64,000 bases of DNA from Candidatus Rifleibacteriota bacterium (GCA_024710355.1 JANJUX010000024.1:1-64000); one strand, 5' to 3'; numbered from the stretch's first letter, positions 52,638 through 62,467 are shown. The notes: generated by a model not told the origin, from the sequence alone. Numbers and translations: made by a program.

Positions 52638-54433
52638 CCTCAGAAGCTGCCTTTATTAGCCGAATTTCAGCACCACTGGCCGCCTGGCTGGTGGTGCTTG
52701 TTTTTCCTTTCCTGTATTTTTTCAGTGAACTGCATGCCACATTTCTGCTTGAAATCGGCGCGGGAGCCGGAGCAGCCTGGCTTGGCACACAGGTGTTGCG
52801 ACGCCAGCTCAGCCTGAGCATTCAGGCGCGCGCGGCAATATTTCTGATTCTGAGCTGGCTTTTTCTTGCCGCCAGAAGCGTCTGGGTATCGGTTGACCCG
52901 ACCGTTTCATGGCCGGTTTTTATCAAAGCGGCCGCACTCGGGCTGGCAAGTCTGATTATTTCAGCACTGGTTGCATCAACGGGCAATTATGCTGCATTTT
53001 ACCGGGCTGCAGCCTGGACCGGGATCATTCACGGCGTCATTGCGATTCACGAATATATCGAAGCGCCGGCGATTCCGTTAACCTGGCTCGACCCGGCGTC
53101 GCGCAGCCTATTTCGAACCAGATGCGCCGGGATTTTTACCGACCCGAACATTTTTGCCGCATTTATCGCCGCCCTTTTCGTTCTCAGCCTTGGTCTGCTT
53201 CTGAGTGCCGGCAGCCGTTCAGAACGGGTTCTGGCAAGCACAGCCCTTCTGGCTGAAGGGCTGGCAGTCCTGACGACTTTGAGCCGCGGCGGCTGGATCG
53301 GTCTCACCGCGGGTCTTTTCACCGCTGCCGCTCTTGTGATACGACACCAGGCAAAACTCAACCCCGGCTTCTGGCGGCCGCTTCTGCTTGTTGGTCTGAT
53401 TCTTACTGCTGTATTTTTTATCGGACCATTCAAGATGCGCTTTGCCAGCATCGGCAACCCGCATGACATGACGTTTGCGCAGCGCACTCTCATCAATAAA
53501 GGCGTTTTTGCGGCATTGAAGCGCTTTCCGATTGCCGGTCACGGCCTGCACAGCTTTAATCAGGTTTACCCGCGCTACCGCATTGTGGGCGGCGATTACC
53601 CGATGAATGCCCACAATGAATTCATTCACAGCATGATCGAAACCGGCTTTCTTTCAGCCGCCATTCTTGCTCTGATCACGATTTTTCTTCTCAAAACCGC
53701 CTGGCTGTGTCAAACCGGGCATATACACCAGCCCCTCTTCACCGCTGTTTTTGTGTCGCTGTTGATTCAGAACCTGAGCGGCTTTTCATCAAGAATTCTG
53801 CCAACCTCGCTTCTCATATCAGTTGCAGTTGCGGGCATGCTTGCCAGGCATTTCAGGCCTGAAAAAAGAAGTTCTTCGAAGACTTTGGCACTAACAATCG
53901 GCAGCATCTTGCTGTTGCTTGCCGGCATGATGCTGGTAAGCGCCCCAATCAGCATGTGGCAGCAGACAACAATTTCAGAAGCAGACAGACTGCTTCGCTC
54001 CGGCAATCTGACCGCTGCAACCGACCTGCTTGAAAAGTTTGTCAGGGAAAACCCCCGCAACGCCAACGCTTATTCAATGCTTGCAAATGCTAAGCTGGCG
54101 GGCAATCAGCCCAAAGCCACATTTGAAAATTTAACAAAGGCAGCCGAGCTGAATCCGAACGAAGCCCTGTTTTTCATAAATCTGGCCAGGTTAAGCCGAA
54201 AAAGAAACCCTGCTGAAGCGGAAATTTTTTATCAGCAGGCTTTGCAGCTCGACCCGGCTTCGGAACAGTTCAGGCTTGAATTCGCGCTTTTTCTGAAAGC
54301 AGCGGGCCGTAGCTCTGAAGCGCTCGGGCAGGTGCTGGTCGGGCTCAGCTATTCTCCTGGTTTTCATGATGTTTATCAGGGCTTCAGAGAACTTGAAAAA
54401 ATTAAAGCAGAATTGACATCTCCAGAACCCTGA
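52634..54433 (+). CDS. O-antigen ligase/polymerase-like membrane protein with C-terminal TPRs
   Basis: A 599-residue inner-membrane protein with about eleven helices and a large external loop before the last helices. That loop holds the Wzy_C-type motif GHGLHSFNQVYPRY, then NAHNEFIHSMIETGFLSA. These proteins polymerise or ligate polysaccharide at the periplasmic face. After the last helix (residue 440 or so), 150 residues of tetratricopeptide repeats follow (LLRSGNLTAATDLLEKFVRENP, AYSMLANAKLAGNQ and so on), an arrangement seen in some exopolysaccharide or pilin-glycosylation ligases. It overlaps the upstream gene by four bases and continues the operon. Confidence 0.87.
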   Translation: MTSEAAFISRISAPLAAWLVVLVFPFLYFFSELHATFLLEIGAGAGAAWLGTQVLRRQLSLSIQARAAIFLILSWLFLAARSVWVSVDPTVSWPVFIKAAALGLASLIISALVASTGNYAAFYRAAAWTGIIHGVIAIHEYIEAPAIPLTWLDPASRSLFRTRCAGIFTDPNIFAAFIAALFVLSLGLLLSAGSRSERVLASTALLAEGLAVLTTLSRGGWIGLTAGLFTAAALVIRHQAKLNPGFWRPLLLVGLILTAVFFIGPFKMRFASIGNPHDMTFAQRTLINKGVFAALKRFPIAGHGLHSFNQVYPRYRIVGGDYPMNAHNEFIHSMIETGFLSAAILALITIFLLKTAWLCQTGHIHQPLFTAVFVSLLIQNLSGFSSRILPTSLLISVAVAGMLARHFRPEKRSSSKTLALTIGSILLLLAGMMLVSAPISMWQQTTISEADRLLRSGNLTAATDLLEKFVRENPRNANAYSMLANAKLAGNQPKATFENLTKAAELNPNEALFFINLARLSRKRNPAEAEIFYQQALQLDPASEQFRLEFALFLKAAGRSSEALGQVLVGLSYSPGFHDVYQGFRELEKIKAELTSPEP

Positions 54434-54481
54434 TTTTTTGTTCAGGTCAAAAGCTGCATCTGCCGATATTATTCCTGAATT

Positions 54482-57400
54482 ATGATAAAGAGAATAATAA
54501 AGGCAACGATCCTCCTTGCTTTTCTGCTGCCGGTGCACCTTCCGGCGGCAATGGACTTTATTTTCGAAGAAAGCATCTCACAGTCGCTGGCGCGAATGGA
54601 ATCTCTCTATACCGCCGGCAAATGGGATGAGGCGATGAATGTCGGGCGCGGCATCATCAAGGATGCCCCGAAGGACCACCCGGCGGGCAGACGCGCCCAG
54701 GACCTGATCGTTCTTTCGATCGATGGGCGCAATCGCGAGATTCTCGCCAATCAGAGCCGTGACCAGCAAAAAAAGAAGCAGGAAACCGCGCAACAGCTGA
54801 TAACCGAAGGCAGCAAGCTGCTAACCGAAAAAAGCTACCCTGCCGCCGCCGAAAAGTTTGCCCGGGCTGTTCGCCTGCACGGCGGTGATGCTCAAAGCTA
54901 TTTTCTGCTTGGCTATGCCAGTTTGAAAGCAGATAAGCGCAAAGATGCCTACAGTTCGCTACGTCAGTGCCTAAAACTCAACCCCTCGCATGAACGGGCC
55001 CTGTTTCATATCGCCGGCCTCAGTTATGAATTCAATCACAGCACTGAAGCCGAAGATTATGCCGCCCGCCTGATCGAGGCAATCGAAAAAAAGCTGAACG
55101 AATACCGCGATATCTTTCTTGATCAGCGATCAAAGGGGATGAATGATCAGGCGGTAGCGACTGCACGCAAAATGGCAGCTCTGCGCAGCAATCTTGCGCA
55201 GGCCTCTTTCATGCATGGCGTTCTCACTTACAAACGCAAAGATTTCAAAGCGGCAGTCGTTTCGTTCGAGAAGGCAACCAAGCTCAATCCATCTTCGGCC
55301 GACAACTGGTTCAGGCTTGGCAGCACCTTTTTACAGCTTAAAGTCTACCACCAGGCTACAGTTGCGATCGAACAGGCAATTCTGATCAGAGAAACACTGC
55401 TTAAAGACCTTGCCGCCAATGCCGGGCGCCTTCTCGACGCCGGGAAAAGCGATGAGGCGGTCGAAGCCGAGCTGAAAACGCGCAAGCTCAAAGACGAAAT
55501 CGCCCGTTCCCTCTACGTTCTAGCTATTGCCAACGGCCGAAAAAAAGAGACCGATTCGGCGATACGCAACATTGAGAGGGCCCTCGAACTCAAACCCGAT
55601 TTTGTTCAGGGACGTTACACACGCGCTATTCTTCTTGCTGAAAAGAATTATCTCGAAGAGGCTCTCGAACAGATGCGTCAGGTGCTGAAAGACAGCCCGC
55701 CAAAAAGCGAGCAGGCCAAAAAGGCGATCAGAACCATTACTTTTCTGATGGATCAGATTGCCCGACGTGATAGCCCTTCTGAGGTCGCTGCTGTTAAAAA
55801 GACTGAAAAAATGATTGAAGTCGAGCAGTATGTCAAGGATATGCCCGGTATTGGCGGCAAAGATGCCGAAACCAGGCTTGAAGACGTGTTTCCGAAACTG
55901 CGCGAAGTTAAACAGCTCGTGACGATGCGCAATCACGCCGAAGCGGTGCGAAGATTACTGTATTTGCGTACTCAGCACCCTGACATTGCCGAAATTCACG
56001 CAATCCTTGGTCATTGCTACATGGAAATGGGCCGCATCGACGACGCCGCCAGATGTTTTGACGAAGCCATAGCTGTTCAGCCTGACCATGCTGAGGCTCT
56101 CAATGGCCTGGCTTATATCATGGCCACCAAAGTCGAAAACCTCGACATTGCGCTTAAATACATCAGGCAGGCGCTGGCTGTCGATGGCATGCGCCCGGAG
56201 TTTTACCACACTCTCGGCTGGGTCCACTTCAAGACCGGCGAAGTGCAGAAATCTATCGATGCCTTTGCCCGGGCTCTCGAAATCAAGCCTAACTATCTGC
56301 TTGCCCGTTACAATCTGGGCCTGGCAAATTACATAACCCAGAACTATCAGGCGGCAATAGCGGCTTTTAATGCCGTTATTGCCCAGAATCCCTCGCATCA
56401 CAAAGCTCTGCTGTTCAAGTCGATCAGTCTGGCCAAAACCCAGAATGCCGAAGAAGCCATCGCCACCCTCGAAAATCTGCGTGGCAAGCTCACCGAGAAA
56501 TCAGTTCTGCACAAAGTAGTTGTCGACCTGCATGCAAAGCTGAAACTTGCGCATGAACGCCACGCCGAGCTGCCGGTGCCCGAAATCAAGTCACCGGCAC
56601 CGATCCAGAAACTCATGGCCGAGGCACAGGCATTCAGGGCCAAGGGGCTGGTTACCCGCGCCAAAGAAAAATATCTTGAATGTCAGCGCCTGGCTCCTGA
56701 AAGGTTTGAACCCCACTTCGCCCTCGGTCAGATGTATGCCGAAGCCGGTCTGAATCTGCCAGCCCTGGCAGCCTGGGAAAGAGCTGAAAAACTCAAAACC
56801 GATCATTTCCCGCTGCAGATGAGCCTCGGAAAAATGCATCACAAACTCGGTAAGGCCGCAAAGGCGAAAGAATATTTTGACCGGGCGCAGGCCCTCAACG
56901 AAAAAGACCCCGAACCCCGCTATTATCTGGGACTGCTTGCCTACGAAGAGAAACGCTTCGAATCGGCAGAAAGCTATGCGCTTGCAGCTCTGCGCCTGAA
57001 GCCTGATTATTACAAAAGCATGGCACTGCTCGGCATGACCCGCGTTCGCCTCAACCGGCTCAAGCCTGCCCGTGATATCTACGAAACCCTTTATGCAAAG
57101 GCTCCCGCCGATTCGTCTATTCGCCGGCATGCCCGCAAAAAAATCTGGGAAATTACCAAAATGATGGCTCCGGCTCAGTATCCGTCGGTCGAAGACGCTC
57201 TTGAAGTCAAAAACCAGATGGTCAGAAAAGTAACCGATGCTGACCGCAAAGTCGAAGTTAAACCCAGGCCCGAAGAAGAGCAGGCTATTGCCGAATACGG
57301 CAAAAATACCATGACTCTCGAAGATAAAATGTGGGTTCTCAAGCAACTCGAAAGATTCGGAAATGTTTCTACACCGACACCGGTTTCACCCCTGCGCCGC

Positions 57401-58207
57401 GAAGTCACTGCCCAGACTCTCTCAAACAAAGAAAAGCAATGGGTAGTCAAAAAACTGCAGGGCCTCGGCGACCGCAGCAGCAAATATTCTCTGCCAGCTG
57501 AACTCAAAGCTGAAAAATTCTCCCTCAAAACCACAGAAAAAGCCGTCGAACGCAAGGTAGGCCCGGCCGACAGTCTTATTACAAAAGCCCTTGAATCGGC
57601 AGAACGCGGTTTCATTGCAGAAGCAGTGGTTGAGCTTAACAAAGCCCGCCAGGAGCACCCGAAAAACCTCGACATTCTGCTGAACCTCGGTTTTATGCAC
57701 ACAGTTCAGGGCAACTTTAAAGACGCTTTTGAAGCCTATGCCAATGCAACGGTCAGTCATCCGAAAGACGCACTCGCCCGCCTGGCTCTCGGTAACCTCT
57801 ACTGGCTTGGCGGCCAGGCTGACAAAGCCGTAGAACAGTGGCGCCTGGTCAAAGGGCAACCGAAACCAGATGCGCAGTTCAACATTCTTGGCCGTACCGA
57901 AAAAATCTGGCAGCGCATGCTAGAGGTTGACCCGATGGATGTCGATGCCCATTCAAACCTCGGCCTTGTCTACATGTTTTCGGGTGAGCACCGCAAAGCT
58001 CTCGCCGAGTTCCAGGCTGTCACAAAAATCGAACCTTCACGCCGCGAGCATGAATTCTACCAGGCCCAGATCAACGTACTTATGTATCTGCAGAAAAACA
58101 ATGCCAGCAACCGCAAAGAAGCCCAGAAGATTCTGCAAGGTCTGGCACAGGGCCCAGAGGCATTTCCCCATTCAGAAAGGCTGAAAAACTTTGTTGCCAA
58201 TCTGTAA
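54482..58207 (+). CDS. Large exported tetratricopeptide-repeat protein
   Basis: A 1241-residue protein with a signal sequence (IIKATILLAFLLPVHLPAA) and many TPR units through most of its length. Examples are ALFHIAGLSYEFNHSTEAED, AEIHAILGHCYMEMGRIDDA, FYHTLGWVHFKTGEVQKSID and ARYNLGLANYITQNYQAAIA. A less regular segment around residues 900-1020 separates two TPR blocks. Such superhelices scaffold multi-protein envelope assemblies. It shares 17 bases with the next gene. Position between a polysaccharide ligase and a barrel protein suggests a periplasmic scaffold like those in exopolysaccharide export systems (AlgK/BcsC-like in spirit, not by sequence). Confidence 0.88.
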   Translation: MIKRIIKATILLAFLLPVHLPAAMDFIFEESISQSLARMESLYTAGKWDEAMNVGRGIIKDAPKDHPAGRRAQDLIVLSIDGRNREILANQSRDQQKKKQETAQQLITEGSKLLTEKSYPAAAEKFARAVRLHGGDAQSYFLLGYASLKADKRKDAYSSLRQCLKLNPSHERALFHIAGLSYEFNHSTEAEDYAARLIEAIEKKLNEYRDIFLDQRSKGMNDQAVATARKMAALRSNLAQASFMHGVLTYKRKDFKAAVVSFEKATKLNPSSADNWFRLGSTFLQLKVYHQATVAIEQAILIRETLLKDLAANAGRLLDAGKSDEAVEAELKTRKLKDEIARSLYVLAIANGRKKETDSAIRNIERALELKPDFVQGRYTRAILLAEKNYLEEALEQMRQVLKDSPPKSEQAKKAIRTITFLMDQIARRDSPSEVAAVKKTEKMIEVEQYVKDMPGIGGKDAETRLEDVFPKLREVKQLVTMRNHAEAVRRLLYLRTQHPDIAEIHAILGHCYMEMGRIDDAARCFDEAIAVQPDHAEALNGLAYIMATKVENLDIALKYIRQALAVDGMRPEFYHTLGWVHFKTGEVQKSIDAFARALEIKPNYLLARYNLGLANYITQNYQAAIAAFNAVIAQNPSHHKALLFKSISLAKTQNAEEAIATLENLRGKLTEKSVLHKVVVDLHAKLKLAHERHAELPVPEIKSPAPIQKLMAEAQAFRAKGLVTRAKEKYLECQRLAPERFEPHFALGQMYAEAGLNLPALAAWERAEKLKTDHFPLQMSLGKMHHKLGKAAKAKEYFDRAQALNEKDPEPRYYLGLLAYEEKRFESAESYALAALRLKPDYYKSMALLGMTRVRLNRLKPARDIYETLYAKAPADSSIRRHARKKIWEITKMMAPAQYPSVEDALEVKNQMVRKVTDADRKVEVKPRPEEEQAIAEYGKNTMTLEDKMWVLKQLERFGNVSTPTPVSPLRREVTAQTLSNKEKQWVVKKLQGLGDRSSKYSLPAELKAEKFSLKTTEKAVERKVGPADSLITKALESAERGFIAEAVVELNKARQEHPKNLDILLNLGFMHTVQGNFKDAFEAYANATVSHPKDALARLALGNLYWLGGQADKAVEQWRLVKGQPKPDAQFNILGRTEKIWQRMLEVDPMDVDAHSNLGLVYMFSGEHRKALAEFQAVTKIEPSRREHEFYQAQINVLMYLQKNNASNRKEAQKILQGLAQGPEAFPHSERLKNFVANL

Positions 58208-59159
58208 AAAATTCAAATCAGCAACGGCTTTAAACCTTTTCATGGCAGTTTTTGCGGCTGCCTGCATGTTTCTGGTTCCACCACAGGCTGCAGCGGCACC
58301 CAGATATAATCCCGCATTCTCAGACTATGAAATATATTCACTCGGCGATTATAAACCCCAGCCGGTTAAAAAACCCGGCCTGCTCAAGCCTTCACCACGA
58401 AATGCCATCAATGCCGAAGGATTTGGTGGCTTTTTCGTGGGAATTACTGCCGACAAGTTCGAACCGGACCAGATCATTCTCAGCTCAAGATACAAATACC
58501 ATAAGCTCACCAGCAGTCTTGGCACGAGTTTTCACTCAACTGAAAAAGGCTCGGTTTCAACCTTCGAATCGTCAGTCAACTGGGTCGGAAAATGGGCCGA
58601 ATGGGCAATAACTGTTCCGACTCATGATTGGGAACTCAGTGCCCCGAGAACATTCGGCGGCTACGCCGACAGCAACACCGGCCTTGGCAATATGAAAATC
58701 GGCATGAAAGCTACCTATCTGCCTGATAAAAGCTATTATCGCTTTGCTTATGGGGCAGTAACGACCGTCACCACCGGCAACCCTGACGGAATGCTGCCGG
58801 CCGGTTCAAAAAACAGCGATGAACTAAAACTCTTTGGCTGCGTTACCACCAGTGAAACTGACCGGGCGACCGGCAATCTCGAACTTGGAACTGTAATTGA
58901 TTCAGAAGGTGAAGATGATCGCTTTCTTTACCGCATGGGGTTGAGCTACGAAGCCACAAAGCACGTTTCTGTCATCGGTGAAATCGCCGGGGAAGTGCTT
59001 GGGGGCGACGATAAAGACACCCTCGACATGATTCTCGGAATCAGGCTGGCACCCGGCGAAAAATTTACCCTCGAATTTGCCTGGTATCGCAACCTGCGCA
59101 CTTACCGCAACTATGGCTGGGACGACCAGCTTCAGGCGGGCTACAGCCTGCGCTGGTAA
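58191..59159 (+). CDS. Predicted outer-membrane beta-barrel protein
   Basis: A 322-residue protein. I use the TTG at 58191, overlapping the TPR gene by 17 bases, because it gives a basic n-region (CKKFKSATALNLF) before the hydrophobic core; an ATG at 58242 lacks a ribosome site. The mature part is Gly/aromatic-rich with alternating strands (SSRYKYHKLTSSLGTSFHS, then WAITVPTHDWEL) and ends QAGYSLRW. A C-terminal aromatic residue of this kind is the BAM signal of outer-membrane barrels. It may be the outer-membrane exit or anchor of the operon's product. No specific family recognised. Confidence 0.75.
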   Translation: MLPICKKFKSATALNLFMAVFAAACMFLVPPQAAAAPRYNPAFSDYEIYSLGDYKPQPVKKPGLLKPSPRNAINAEGFGGFFVGITADKFEPDQIILSSRYKYHKLTSSLGTSFHSTEKGSVSTFESSVNWVGKWAEWAITVPTHDWELSAPRTFGGYADSNTGLGNMKIGMKATYLPDKSYYRFAYGAVTTVTTGNPDGMLPAGSKNSDELKLFGCVTTSETDRATGNLELGTVIDSEGEDDRFLYRMGLSYEATKHVSVIGEIAGEVLGGDDKDTLDMILGIRLAPGEKFTLEFAWYRNLRTYRNYGWDDQLQAGYSLRW

Positions 59160-59168
59160 AAAGCAGCT

Positions 59169-60701
59169 TCAGCGCACACGTTTTTTGAGCTCAGCGATCA
59201 TTTCCTGGGCAACCGCCCATTCACGCGAGTTCGGTGGCGCTTTGGCGTAGATTTTTTCAAATCTGGCAAGGGCCATTTTTCCGGCTTCCTGGTCGCCCTT
59301 GAGGAGCAGCATGTCGGTATAGGCGTTCGCGCTTTTCATCAGCAGCTGCAGATCATCGGGCGATGACGCCAGACCGGTTTCGAGAACCGCCACCGCATCA
59401 GAAAGCCGACTTTCGCGACTCAGGCGATCAGCTTCTTCGACAATCTGTTCGACACTCATGCGCTTGAGAACAAAATCGCTGGGCCTTGGCCGCTCTGTTT
59501 CCTCACTGCCGCTGGCAACCGGTGTCTGGGCTGCAGCAGCCATCTGAGCGGCAGCCAGCGCGTCAGCCCTCTCTTTGGCCTTTGCTTCGCGCTCAGCCTT
59601 CTCGGCTTCATGGCGCGCCACTATTCTCGAAGCCTCTTCCACAAACTGTGAATTTGCGTTCTTCTTGCTACTGCCACTGGTTTCAAGAAAACTTTTTAAA
59701 TCAGGCACAGCCAGCTCCAGATTGCCCGAAATATAAATCAGCAGCCCACGATAAAACTGGCCGTTCGTCATACGGTTTGGCCGCTCTTTAAGGTATTCAA
59801 GCCCTTTTTTGATAAGGCCATTTTCAGGCTCGGCGAGAAAATCGCGCTCTGCAAGAATACATGTTACGTAAAGTTCAAGGGCTTTTTCAACATTGCCAGC
59901 ATCGAGGGCATCCATGGCCTGATTAAAGATGCTCGCACCTGCTCCCTTGCGGGTAGTACGATAATTTTTAACCTCTTTGCTCTTCTCTTTCTCTTTGGCT
60001 AGTCGCTCAGATATTTTTTCAGCCGTCTCTGGCGGCTTCTGCAGATCAGTTTTCGGAGCAGTTGCCGTTTTGACGGGTCTTGCCGGCTCTGTCTTAACAT
60101 CAGCGGCAGGCTGCCGCCCACCGTAAGCTTTCGGCTGACTGGTCGCTGAATCGACCAGATAAATCTGCGATTCTTCAAGGCCAGGCAGCAGAGGAACATT
60201 GTCGCCGCCTTCTGAGAGAGCTCGCAGGCGCTGCAGCGCCTGAGCGAACGAAGGGTTCAGCGACAGGGCTCTGCCATAACTTTCGCGAGCTTCCTGCATG
60301 CGACCCATGGCTTCGTAACACAAACCCATATTGTACGGAACCCAGTAAGAATCGGGGTTAATACGCTCGGCCTGCTTGTAGCAGTGCAGACTGTCGCGGT
60401 ATTGGCCGCTCTTTTTGTAAAGAATGCCCAGATTGTTGTAGGCATGAAAATTGTTAGGATCAATTCTCAGCAGCACAAAATAAGCCTCTACCGCTTTAAC
60501 AAAGTTGTTGGCGAGGCTGTATTCCATTGCCAGGTTCAGATGCGCCTCGATATCGCGTGGATTATCGATAAGTCGCTGTTGCAGTTGATAAATACGCCCG
60601 GCATTGATTGAAGCCTCAAGGCTTACCGGTTGTAGCAGCAGACAAAAACACACCGCGAGAACAAAACGACTCGCGGTGTTGGCGAGTCTGAACAGAAGCA
60701 A
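59169..60701 (-). CDS. Exported TPR protein
   Basis: A TPR protein of about 510 residues. The N-terminal third has three or four clear repeats (AHLNLAMEYSLANNFVKAVE, AYNNLGILYKKSGQYRDSLH, VPYNMGLCYEAMGRMQEARE). A charged, Pro/Lys-rich linker and a helical C-terminal half follow. I prefer the TTG at 60701, which gives a signal peptide (FVLAVCFCLLLQPVSLEA). Upstream ATGs at 60779 and 60761 would overlap spoVS by 47-65 bases and have no ribosome site. It follows spoVS closely on the same strand and is convergent with the barrel gene. Probably an envelope scaffold. Confidence 0.8.
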   Translation of the reverse strand: MLLFRLANTASRFVLAVCFCLLLQPVSLEASINAGRIYQLQQRLIDNPRDIEAHLNLAMEYSLANNFVKAVEAYFVLLRIDPNNFHAYNNLGILYKKSGQYRDSLHCYKQAERINPDSYWVPYNMGLCYEAMGRMQEARESYGRALSLNPSFAQALQRLRALSEGGDNVPLLPGLEESQIYLVDSATSQPKAYGGRQPAADVKTEPARPVKTATAPKTDLQKPPETAEKISERLAKEKEKSKEVKNYRTTRKGAGASIFNQAMDALDAGNVEKALELYVTCILAERDFLAEPENGLIKKGLEYLKERPNRMTNGQFYRGLLIYISGNLELAVPDLKSFLETSGSSKKNANSQFVEEASRIVARHEAEKAEREAKAKERADALAAAQMAAAAQTPVASGSEETERPRPSDFVLKRMSVEQIVEEADRLSRESRLSDAVAVLETGLASSPDDLQLLMKSANAYTDMLLLKGDQEAGKMALARFEKIYAKAPPNSREWAVAQEMIAELKKRVR

Positions 60702-60714
60702 TACCAGGTCTGAT

Positions 60715-60975
60715 TCAGCGTGCTTCGACAAGGAACTTGATTGCTGTTTTTTCGTTTCCATCAATTTCGATTTTGGCAAAGGCGATCATGGTATAAAGCT
60801 CGATGCCCTTTGGTGCGACATAACCTCTGGTTACTGCAATTGATTTTACTGCCTGATTCACGGCCCCTGCTCCTACTGCCAGCAATTCTACCTGTTTATC
60901 CTGTTCTAGAACTGCAGCAATGGCACCGGCAACAGACTTCGGATTCGACGATGATGCGACTCTGAGTATTTCCAT
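60715..60975 (-). CDS. spoVS: Stage V sporulation protein S homologue (SpoVS)
   Basis: An 86-residue Alba-like protein. VAGAIAAVLEQDKQVELLAVGAGAVNQAVK spans the core (quoted here in parts: VAGAIAAVLEQ, then LLAVGAGAVNQAVK), and AVTRGYVAPKG and IEIDGNEKTAIKFLVE are near-invariant in SpoVS. In Bacillus it affects coat assembly and septation; in other phyla it occurs without sporulation and may bind nucleic acid. AAGGAGAGG precedes the ATG, and a good promoter lies 54 bases upstream of it. The TPR gene is probably co-transcribed. Confidence 0.93.
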   Translation of the reverse strand: MEILRVASSSNPKSVAGAIAAVLEQDKQVELLAVGAGAVNQAVKSIAVTRGYVAPKGIELYTMIAFAKIEIDGNEKTAIKFLVEAR

Positions 60976-61028
60976 CTTGAGCCTCTCCTTTAGCTATGTT
61001 AAAAACCCAACAACCTCTTCACACTAAA

Positions 61029-61058
61029 ATTATAAACAAAAAAGCCATTAATATGCAA
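61029..61058 (-). promoter_or_regulatory. Promoter of spoVS
   Basis: On the minus strand TTGCAT (61058-61053) and TATAAT (61034-61029) are 18 bases apart, upstream of the AAGGAGAGG ribosome site of spoVS. Confidence 0.6.
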
Positions 61059-61169
61059 ACGCTTTATTGATAGAGTGTACAACCAGAAGCAAAATATATT
61101 TTCTCTACACTGTCCCCTTGTGCCCTAAAAGCAGGCGGCACGGGCCTTTTTCACTGCCCGGACCGCCGC

Positions 61170-61214
61170 AAAAAAAACAGGGACTGTTTCACCACACCTG
61201 CGAAACAGTCCCTG
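61170..61214 (-). terminator. Rho-independent terminator of the fab operon
   Basis: A perfect 13-base inverted repeat, CAGGGACTGTTTC (61178-61190) and GAAACAGTCCCTG (61202-61214), followed on the minus strand by eight T residues (61177-61170). It lies 14 bases past the fabF stop. Confidence 0.92.
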
Positions 61215-61228
61215 TCGGATTCAATTAA

Positions 61229-62467
61229 TCATTCTGGTCTGGCGAGAAGAATGCTGGCATTCTGCCCACCAAAACCGAAAGAATTTACCAGACCGCCATC
61301 AATCTGCCTGTTCTTGGCTGAGAGCGGCGCAAGATCGAGATCCTGCAATTCCGGGTCGACATTCTCCAGATTGATCGTCGGATGAATAAAGCCATGCTGC
61401 ATCTGCAGAATCGTAGCCACTGATCCCACAGCGCCAGCGGCCCCGAGCAGATGCCCAATCATTGATTTTGTGGCGTTGATGGTTACATTGCCAATCTTGT
61501 CGCCAAAAACGCGCCGTACGGCTTTCATTTCCGCCAGGTCACCCAGGGGGGTACTAGTACCATGGGCATTAACGTAATTGATGCGCTCGATCGGGAAATT
61601 CATGAAGTTAACTGCCTTCATCATGGCACGGAAACCGCCTTCACCTTCGGGGTGTGGAGCAGTCAGGTGGTGAGCGTCTGCAGTTGCACCATAACCCTTG
61701 ATTTCTGCAAGAACTCTGGCGCCGCGGCGACGGGCGCTTTCTTCACTCTCGATAACGAGAACGCCGGCCCCTTCACCCATGACAAAACCGTCCCGGTCCT
61801 TATCGAATGGTCTTGAAGCTTTTTCTGGTTCACCGTTGCGAGTAGACAGCGCTTTCATTTTGGCAAAACCTGCGACGGTAAGAGGGGTTATCGCTGATTC
61901 AGCGCCACCACAGACCATAATGTCGCACTCGTCATGGATAATCTTGAGAAAAGCTTCGCCGATACCGTGCAGGCCAGACGCGCAGGCAGAGACCACACAG
62001 TAGTTCGGGCCATTGAAACCATATTCCATGGCAATACAGCCGGCTGAAATATTGCAGATCATCATCGGGACAAGAAATGGACTGACGCGGCTCGGTCCAC
62101 TGGTACGACAGGTTTCGAATTCTTCTTCAAAGGTATGAATACCGCCAATACCGGTTGAAACGGTTACGCCCACTCTGAAAGGGTCGTAGTTTTTTTCTTT
62201 GAGACCGGCCATATCAACCGCCATGGCAGCAGCCGACATCGCAAACTGCGAATAGCGATCGTGGCGGCGCACTTCTTTCTTATTCATGTATTGCTCAGGA
62301 TCAAAATTTTTCACCTGGCCGGCAATCTGAACCGTATGCTGTGATGCATCAAAACAGCTGATCGGACTGACACCGCTTTTGCCCTGCCTGAGGCTTTCAG
62401 CAAACTGGTCGACTCCGATGCCAATCGGGGTCACTGCCCCAATGCCTGTGACAAAAACGCGCTTCAT
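61229..62467 (-). CDS. fabF: 3-Oxoacyl-ACP synthase II
   Basis: A 412-residue condensing enzyme with the Cys-His-His triad: Cys162 (VSACASGLHG), His in NAHGTSTPLGD, and His in KSMIGHLLGAAG. The C-terminal NSFGFGGQNASILL is typical of FabF. It elongates acyl-ACP with malonyl-ACP in fatty-acid synthesis in the cytoplasm. GGAGGGC precedes the ATG. It lies downstream of the enoyl reductase and acpP and ends at a strong terminator, so it is the last gene of the operon. Confidence 0.96.
   Translation of the reverse strand: MKRVFVTGIGAVTPIGIGVDQFAESLRQGKSGVSPISCFDASQHTVQIAGQVKNFDPEQYMNKKEVRRHDRYSQFAMSAAAMAVDMAGLKEKNYDPFRVGVTVSTGIGGIHTFEEEFETCRTSGPSRVSPFLVPMMICNISAGCIAMEYGFNGPNYCVVSACASGLHGIGEAFLKIIHDECDIMVCGGAESAITPLTVAGFAKMKALSTRNGEPEKASRPFDKDRDGFVMGEGAGVLVIESEESARRRGARVLAEIKGYGATADAHHLTAPHPEGEGGFRAMMKAVNFMNFPIERINYVNAHGTSTPLGDLAEMKAVRRVFGDKIGNVTINATKSMIGHLLGAAGAVGSVATILQMQHGFIHPTINLENVDPELQDLDLAPLSAKNRQIDGGLVNSFGFGGQNASILLARPE

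Noticed and set aside
61135..61167. GC-rich hairpin (GGCGG-GGGC with GCCC-CCGCC) as a second terminator
   Set aside because: It has an internal loop and no T run on either side. The perfect hairpin at 61170-61214 already ends the fab operon.
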